Of a stretch of DNA of 64,000 bases, positions 56,040 through 64,000 are shown in pieces. How positions within the stretch are numbered: position 1 is the stretch's first letter; the number at the start of each line of letters is the position of its first letter. The stretch is from Phallusia fumigata (lineage: Eukaryota; Chordata; Ascidiacea; Phlebobranchia; Ascidiidae). The notes beneath the pieces are model-generated. The model saw only the letters and a list, made by a program, of their open reading frames with translations, did not search any database and was not told where the DNA came from. The stretch spans positions 5,254 to 69,253 of the forward strand of contig QXVZ01022122.1 in NCBI GenBank assembly GCA_008931825.1. The letters are read 5' to 3'. A program made the position numbers and the translations under genes.

Positions 56040-59000
56040 ATGTCTGGTCACGAAAATTGGAATAACCCTCAACATGATGCAGTCAGTAATGGGACAAGAT
56101 CATCCCAAGAAACTCTTTGCAATGCCGATAACTTGGGTAAGATATTTTTAAAATGCAAGTAAAGTAACAACAACAAAACAAAAAAATTGAACTAGTAGTT
56201 AAAAAAGTAATGAGTAACTCACATTGTTACTAAATGATTTAATTGTCAAGGCTTTTTACACTTCAACAACAACCTCATTTTGCAACAGGAATTACAACAG
56301 AACAAAATGTCGAAACTCATAAAATTCAAAGTTGGTGGCACATGGAATGTAGAAGTGTTTAGTGTATTATGTATAAGGCATTTAAAAAGCAAACTGTTTT
56401 GGGGTCAGGCAAAAAGACTACTGGTTAAGAAAATTTAATTGAAACAAAAACATTTGCAATCATTCTTATAAAGCATGACTGCAGTTAAGCAATTTTTTCT
56501 TCCAATGAGTGTTGTAAACATAAAAACTTCAAATCTGTTAAAATAGTTCCACTGTTTAATAAAAAACACCTGTTTTCAGGAATGGATGGAGAGGGCCAGA
56601 TGGAAGGAGCTGGCATGGCCCAACTGCAAACAGAAAACATTGTCTCCGTGTTGTCTGTATCTGACACTGAAGGAATGCAAGAGAGCATGCTCATTGCCTC
56701 AGACCAATCTGTTCCGAATCCACATAGCTTCTCTTCAATGTATTTTTCGAGTCCTGTGGATATTGATGAAGACACTAAAATGTGCCCAGAGTCTGGTTCA
56801 CTGCTCGGCAGTCGTGCACATAGTCCTTTGCGTGGCGATATTAGCAGCTCCTTTGAGGCAATGGAATCTGATGACACTGGTATGGAGTCCGAAAATGTAA
56901 ATACACGCTACCGTCCAGTGTACAACTGGCATCCCATTCAGAGTACCACCACACCTGGGGGTTCATCAGATGAAGATCCGTACTCATCAATCAGCAGTCG
57001 TAAAAAACGTCGCAAGACCAAACGTTACAGTGACCACCCGAAGCAGGCTTTCAGCTTCATTTCTCCACAAAGTTCACAAATACCTTCACCTAGTGGTGGG
57101 GAAGCAGGTGCAAATGAGACAGAAGACTCAAGCACACCATTTTCAACTGGCCATAGGCGGTCAATAAACAGTTTGCCGTATAATGCAAATTTTAACAATT
57201 CAGACTCTAATCTACCTGCAGCTTTTGCAAACAATACAAGAAGACTTTCGAATGCATCAGAGAGCAGCCAAAACATGTCTATGTCTAGGTAAGTTGACTC
57301 AAATTTGGCTAGTTTAAAGGGTTTGGCTGGGTGCGTGGTGGTCCAAGACTTATTCGCATAAATAGAACTGTTATCCCAAAACACCTTACAAAAAATACAA
57401 TTATTGCATACACCACTTTCTAAGTGTTGTATCATAAGGCTTTGCCAATATAATTGTCATGCAAATTGCCAAATTTTTGGAAGTTTGTCTTTGAAGTCCT
57501 TTAATTTAAAGGGACAACCAAGGGGTTGCAAGCAATGACAACATGCCAGCACCCAACCAAAGCAGGTCTGGCAGCACTCGTCAACACCGTTATCATCATC
57601 ACAGGGCCTCGACAGCGAACTCTTCAACGTCATTAACCGTTCAGCACCCTTCATCAATTCATAACTTAAGCCTTAACATACTGGTCCAGCCCGAGCAGCA
57701 ACACCGAGCAAGATACCTGACCGAGGGCAGTCGTGGGCCTGTAAAAGATTCATCCCAACAAACATATCCTAAAATTGAGGTATGCATTGTGTTCGGTTTT
57801 GCAGGAATCCCAAATGTTTACAACTCCGGCTTGTGTTGTCAATTTAGGCATGAAATCATTAGGATTAGCTATAAAAAGGAGATACTACACTAACCATCAG
57901 ATGCCTAATGCAAACCAGCTCTAGTTATGAAGCAAACTGTTTTAGTTTTTTGGGTAGTCTGTATGCTGTTTGTGTAGTGTTGTAGTAACTTGTACTCCGC
58001 AGCCAAGGCATGGACAGTTCTTGTAAATTAAACAAGTTTATTGCCAGAAAACACATATTAGTTATATACATCTACTATATAAAACATAGGTAGTTAAAAA
58101 AATTTGGAAAACAATTAAATAACAACATCAAGAAAATGTTGTAACGAGACTCATTGAGATACAGCTGCAAAAGTAAGAATAATGCAAAAATACTTGGTCT
58201 TACACAGGTGTCTATATATATATTTATATGTGTATATAAATACAAGAAAGCTCATAGCATAAAGTTCGTCTGCAGTTAGTTGCAAATAAGGTTAGAAGTC
58301 AGCGAAAGTTTACGTTTAGCGATTGTCCTGATCAGATGTTCACACTACATCATGTCCTGGAAATAAGTGCCGACAAATGGTTTATATTGTTTTCAAACAT
58401 TGTAACTCACTTGTCTTACTTAATGCGAATAACTTTTGTAAGGTTTGCAGACTACTGTGTGTTTGAACTGCAGTGATCGCTTTTTGCAATCACTCGTTGA
58501 GGTTTTAAATATCACGGAGCATTCAATTTGTTATTGATTCTTTGTAACCGTAGTGACCGGGACATGTAGCTCTGCTACCCTAGCAAGGCCTGCTGTGCGG
58601 TAAGTGCTGGCCTATAGTTTTATTAAATATGTTTTGTGGCAATTTTTTCTGGGTGCATCTTTACAGCAATTCGTTATTGCAGATAATGTGGTACACCATG
58701 TCCAAAACTTATCCACTGTCATACTGATAAGCCACCTTTTAATCAGATTCTAAATTTTTGAAACAAACATAATTCTCTTTGTCATGCATGCAAATTCATG
58801 GAAATATTTTTCTTTCTATGCCTTGGAATTTTCTCATCATAATAATTGAAATAGAAAACAGAAGATTGGTCTTTCCTTTAAAAAAGTGGAGTTTTTGCTT
58901 TAGCGTTGTGCTTATTTTGTTGCTTTGTCTTTTTATGAACACCAAAGTTACACATACTTCTATTTTCACTAGTTGAAGGGCTATGCTGGCAAGACCACTT

Positions 59001-60266
59001 TACACGTTTACGTAGGATCGGAGTCCGAGGACAAAATTCGCCCTCATGGCTTTTACCAGGCTTGTAAAGTTACTGGCAGAAACACAACGCCATGCGAGGA
59101 GGAAAACATCAATGGAACAAAAGTGATCAAGATTCCATTTGACGCTCGTGAGCCAATAAAGTGAGTGGTTATTTTTGGTGGTGGTCTAAATTCTTCACAT
59201 TAAAAGTAATGTCCCATTTGTGGGCAATTGTAAGTAGTCAAGAGTAGATATTCGGCAGTTTACTTAAATGCTTATGTTTTTGTAGCATAAGAATGGAAAT
59301 CTTCAAATCACCTAGCGTGTGTTTATGTTAAACAACAAAAGTAATGCCTAAGTGTGAAAATTATGATACTTTACAAAGCAAAATTGTTGTGTGTAACAAA
59401 TATGGGATTGCAATTTGGGTCTTTCTGTGCAGTGTCGATTGTGTTGGAATATTAAAACTGCGTAATGCTGATGTTGAGGCAAGAATTGGTGTCAGGCAAG
59501 CTAAGAAACGCAACCAAACAGTGAAGTTGGTGTTCCGTGTTGTTCTTGATGATGTTCCAAATGTTCCCAACCCTGTTATTTTGCAAGTGGCATCCAACCG
59601 AATCAACTGCAGTAAGTGCCCATTATTGTACTGATCAACATGTGCTCTAAAAAGTTTCCATAAACTTCCAAAAAATTACTTCTTCAACATATGTTTTGAA
59701 TTTATTGGCAAAGCTGGTTTCATTGAGTTTTAGTTCAGTATCAGAAATACAAATGTGGTCAATACTTCCTCTTTGTTTTATTTGGCAATTAAGTGTTGCA
59801 TTAAAATGCCTTCTGTATGTTATAAAGCAGTTACTTGCAAAATTTAAAAACTGTACCACTCTAAGTATCTTGAGTCTGCAGTTGCAATTTCTGTTTAGAA
59901 GCTTTTGTGTGCAGCGTTGTGTAGATGATTATAATACTAATTGCCTCATGGTGCAGCCCAGCCTCCGGGTCAACCAGAAATCACCAAAAAAAGTTTGGAA
60001 CGCTGCTCTGCGAAGGGCGACGTTGAGATGTTCATCATTGGAAGAAACTTCCACAAAGGCACCAAAGTCATTTTTCAGGACCCAGAGGAAGCTGATGGTA
60101 AGTGAAATATTGCTCAAACTATTAAGGCAAAAGAATTACAGTTTGACAAATTACAGTTTACAGTTTGGTTCCACTTATCACAAAGTTTTACAAACCATGG
60201 TTGCATATATTTTTAGGTAGTCACTGGCATACCGTGGGCACACTCGACAAGGATAACTTTCACCAG
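56040..60266 (+). CDS. NFAT5: NFAT5/TonEBP-type Rel-homology transcription factor, first seven coding exons
   Basis: NFAT5 is the calcineurin-independent NFAT that drives tonicity-responsive and some immune genes. Exons: 56040-56136, 56580-57288, 57566-57779, 58973-59160, 59433-59611, 59957-60097, 60217-60266, 526 codons in frame; the 3' part lies beyond the right edge. Residues 1 to about 300 are a Ser-rich, partly acidic region with a basic nuclear-localisation-like cluster, [13 protein letters not shown]. The Rel-homology region starts at [22 protein letters not shown]. The DNA-contact loop reads [11 protein letters not shown] as in NFAT5, not RAHYETEGSRG as in NFATc. Next come [20 protein letters not shown] and [19 protein letters not shown]; the IPT/TIG domain begins at [13 protein letters not shown] with [16 protein letters not shown]. 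No calcineurin-docking PxIxIT was noticed. The last exon seen ends LDKDNFHQ, before the expected HLIVKVPPY-type block. Confidence 0.93.
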
Positions 60267-63200
60267 GTATGATTTGAATTTAGGTATTTGTTACATTTTT
60301 CAACCAGTCGAATGCAATTGTAGCCAGCAACAACAGACATGAACATAAAAATGATTGTGCGCAAAGTTGAGTGTTTGTATTTGGTCATGCACTTGGCGGG
60401 CAAACGTGGCACATTACTTCCTCTTATTAGCAGGATGCTGTTTTTGGCTCTGTCTGTGTGAGCAGCACTAAAATTTGTCTATGTGTTTTGCAAAATCAAA
60501 AACATTTTTTTCACCTCAAACACACTAAAAACCTTTAGACCCTTTGGGTTTTATACTTCCTCATTTGTACAAACACAAAAAAATCAAATGAACATAACAA
60601 ACGTTCTTTAAGATTTTCATTTTACTACAATATATTTTTAGCTGCAGACTTTCCCAATTTATCACTCATAAAAATTGCCTTTGTCACAGTTAAGCCTAAA
60701 ATGCTAGTAAAATTTAATTGTTAAACACTGATAAAGTTATGGGTTCCATTGCAGAAACTGTCAAGTATCAGGTTTACTGTTTGACCCAGTCACAAAATGT
60801 GATTGTATTTTGTGAAAAATGTGTTGTTAGGCCAACAAACTCGTTCAGTAGACATGAACATAAAATTGGTTGTGCTCTCTGGTGAGTGTTTGCATTTGGT
60901 CATGCACTTGACAAGCAAACATGGCATATTACTTCCTATTATTAACAGGATGCTGTGTTTGGAGCTGTCATGAATATGATTAAAATTTTTCAAAATTAAC
61001 AACTGTCTATGTCTGTGGGATTAAAAGTATTTTTGTTTTGCAAAAAATCAAATAAATTTTATTTTTATCTCAAGCGAACAAAATACTACAACCTTTTAGA
61101 ACAATTTTTACGCTCTATGGTTTCTTTGAATGCAAAATCAAATGACCACAACAGACATGCTTTTATATCTTCAATTTACAGCAGTATATTTTTAACTGCA
61201 GACTTTCACAATTTCAAGCTCATAAAAATTGTCTGCGTATAGTCTGAAATGTCTGTTTACACCACAAGCCTGTCTTGTGATGTCTGATATGTGCTGTTAT
61301 AACTTTATTTATAGTTTAGCAACTGGAGATACCCAGTGTTACAAAAATCTCTGCATTTTTTTGTAAATTTGTTTAGCATTAATAGAATGGCATTTTGCTC
61401 ATCGAATTTGGAATATATACATGTTTGTGCGTCATCCCCTCTACCCCAAGGGTAAAATATCTGTCCATGTAATATTGCCACATACAAACTAAAGTACACA
61501 GATACTGGAAAATGTCAACATAAATCCAGATATTGTACCAAAGTGTTTTTAGTGCTGACAATAAAATTAGCAACTCAGCATTTAATCTTTAGAAACTGAA
61601 AATATAACTTGCAAACTGATATTTTAATCCCAATTCCTTGTCAGTCTGGTTCTTTTCAACCTTGTTGTCTCAGGGATACCCACTTTCTTCTTGTCTAAAT
61701 TCTATTCAATACCACAGAAGAATGTCCTGTGTACCCAAAGGGGAGTTTTGTCAACATTAAAGCTTTTTATTGAGATTGTTCTTTACACCCCGCTGGAGCG
61801 CGCACTGAAAATAAACAGTCATGAATGTGCTGTTTGCGCAATTGCTTTGTGCTGCTTTATACCGTAAGGTGTTTCACCGCATAGTTCCCTTTTTAACGCA
61901 ATGCTCTTACCGTAATGCATTTATATTACAATTTGTAGCAGATTAACCAAGAAAGATAAATGAAGTGATGTATTATTTATTCATTTTCCATTTTTGGTTT
62001 AGTTCTTTTTTATGAATGGTTTAGTTCTTTGTTAGAACTGGATTTTGTTGATGCATGTTATGTTACAGATACCCATGTAATTTTAACATAAATTTAATAT
62101 GCCTTGATGCACATGCATAGACAGATCTCTTTCCAACATTCCAGGGCATTTTAATTGTGAATGGATCATTTGACCCAGTGCATGTGCCTAGTAAATACTT
62201 GTCAGTCACTTTAAACTCATCAAAGCTTGACTGAAGTGTGCTTCACATCAAAAATGCTCGACACCGTAAAACACTGCCTGAAGTTATAACAGCTGGCAGA
62301 TTGGTAGCTGCTGATCCAAACTGTAACCAGTGACCACAGCCATATGTCCAAACCACATTTGCCAATGCAGCATTATTCAAGCCCAGCATGGTACCACCAG
62401 ATATGGTTTTACTCCTGTTTGTAATTGATAACAAGACCGCTATATTGTTTCTGCCAAACTCCTGATAAGCTCTGAGCAGTACCAAGCAGCCAAATACGTA
62501 AGATTTTAATACTTGACAATAGTCCAAATATCGCTGGCAATGATGTTAGTGTAGGTTATGTTTGACTCACAGATGTCTGTTTCTTGGTAAGCTTGTTATC
62601 AGTCATGTTATCATGCCTCATGTGTGTGTGGTTAAATGGCAGGCTGTGCCAACTTCTGTGAAGCTCGAAATCAATTGGAAGGGCCTCTCTATTCTTTCCA
62701 CACATTGTCATCAATTATGTTCGTTCTGCCTACTCGACTTTGTACAAGGAGACCCGGAAACAAGCTTTTTTTCGGCCGCATAAAGCGAACTATGGATATT
62801 AATCATTTTGTGAACTTAGTTGATTAAATTTTAATGTGTTTTGCCAGTGTTTCTTGTTTAATGCTGTAAGCTGTTCTGCTGCGCCAAATTGAGAAAACAT
62901 TTACTAAGTTAAAATTCCCCTTTGAAGGGTTGTTTTTTTCGAGCGGTCTTGTAGTGTGGAATTTGACCCCCAACATAAAACTGTGACCCCGTTCCCAATT
63001 CATCCTGTAACCTGACCCATCTATTTAGCCGGCCGGGTATAAAGTAACACGTACCGGCCCCAGCAGAGTTTTTTGGATTATGTTACATCAACACCTGTGC
63101 TGGTAGTTAAACTTTTATGAATTTATCAGTCACACATAAACATTTGAAAAAACTTTGCTTTAGAAATTGGCTGTTGATAAATAGTTGTTATTCCTGAAAT

Positions 63201-64000
63201 GCTTTTAACTTGCAGCAGACCAGATTATGGAAATTCCAACTGTTTTTAACTTGGACCATTTTCCTGTTCCACAGTGATTACCAGTCATGCACACACTAGC
63301 ATCACAAGCACCCTTGTTTTTAGAATATCTCCGTGACTCATTTCACAATATTCAAGTAAAATAAAAAGCCAACTATTTCGAGCCAACATTTTGTAGGTTT
63401 TTCTATATCACAGCTCCAAGCTGCAGTTGACCTTGGCTTCTGCGCATGAACCCTTTGCACTGAACTTTAATTTAATCTTATTGGACAATCTCATGAATTT
63501 TTAATTATCAATTTCAACTGCATTGTAGTTTCCACAAAGTCTCATTGCTTGTGTATATACAATGTGCATACAAAATGCAGTTAAATGCCACAGAGAGCAG
63601 TGCTGATTAAGCTCCAAAATGTGTGTGTGCATGTGTGACAGTACCATTTGTGCAAATCCTCTGTGGACAGTCTGTTTCCTGTCAGCTATTTTGGTCCATA
63701 GGCTGTCAAGTGTCAGGTTTACTGTTTGGTGCTGTTACAATTGGTAAAAATAGTGGAAGTATGGTTATGCACAGACCCATAGTGCATGTATTGAAATCTT
63801 TGTTATAATATTCATACCTTTCAAAAATCATTAGCTGCTGTAAAACTTGAAGTTGATATTGAGTGTATAGAGGCCACCACAAATATGTAACGACAACATT
63901 GCTGAAAGAGCAAGCCTTGTTTCAATTTCGGTGAAAGCAAGTATTTTTTTAGTGCTTCCAAGGTTGTAACTTATATGTCAACCAGATTGCTAACTGCAGT
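60267..64000. other. NFAT5: Large NFAT5 intron (to window end)
   Basis: 3.7 kb with no further Rel-homology exon found. The block that should follow FHQ was searched for by eye on the plus strand without success. It contains a direct repeat pair (60331-60680 and 60847-61237) and a shared 26-bp word near 60760 and 63700. A minus-strand ORF at 62243-62527 matches nothing known. Confidence 0.6.
60331..61237. repeat. NFAT5: Direct duplication of a ~370 bp segment in an NFAT5 intron
   Basis: Copy 1 (60331-60680) and copy 2 (60847-61237) align along their length: AGACATGAACATAAAA, TTTGGTCATGCACTTG, AACATGGCA/CGTGGCACATTACTTCCT, ATTA.CAGGATGCTGT, TATATTTTTA.CTGCAGACTTTC, CTCATAAAAATTG. The copies are clearly diverged, with small indels. 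Confidence 0.75.

Noticed and set aside
62243-62527. Minus-strand ORF of 94 codons with protein-like composition
   Set aside because: No recognised domain and no splice-joined partner inside the NFAT5 intron; kept only as a note.

Overview
The window looks like nuclear DNA of an ascidian tunicate, most likely Ciona or a close relative. It is AT-rich and dense in short introns. It carries one copy each of conserved animal genes, including chordate-type RGS22 and NFAT5 homologues. Several start codons sit just behind acceptor-like sites with no coding exon upstream, as expected where spliced-leader trans-splicing is common. The species call is an inference; no search was possible. Genes were found by recognising protein families and joining exons at GT/AG (one GC/AG) sites that keep the reading frame. 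Exon sums came out as whole codons for every intact gene.

Left third, minus strand: the 5' 18 coding exons of SF3B3 (337-7485; the 3' end lies off the left edge), then a complete 27-exon NCKAP1 (9239-22744). NCKAP1 carries two tandem, equal-length, same-phase versions of one exon, a probable mutually exclusive pair. Next is a CYP4-type P450 (23563-25181, minus) with no introns, one frameshift and one in-frame stop.

Middle: two intronless plus-strand genes, a small membrane protein that is probably mitochondrial (27591-28001) and STOML1 (28612-29784). They are followed by a complete 19-exon AP-1 gamma adaptin (31277-39503, minus). AP1G and RGS22 are head to head, about 1 kb apart.

Right: a complete 27-exon RGS22 homologue (40488-54222, plus), a roughly 1.8 kb spacer, and the first seven coding exons of an NFAT5-type factor (56040-60266, plus). 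The rest of NFAT5 lies beyond the right edge.

The genes do not form an operon or pathway: splicing (SF3B3), actin nucleation (NCKAP1), trafficking (AP1G), membrane scaffold and lipid transfer (STOML1), G-protein or ciliary/sperm function (RGS22) and osmotic or immune transcription (NFAT5). Mobile DNA is mostly intronic: a 527-bp hAT-type element with perfect 8-bp target duplications, two further hAT-like ends, a tRNA-derived SINE, and a hairpin-ended repeat with internal tandem units in two SF3B3 introns. No CRISPR, rRNA gene or functional tRNA gene was recognised.
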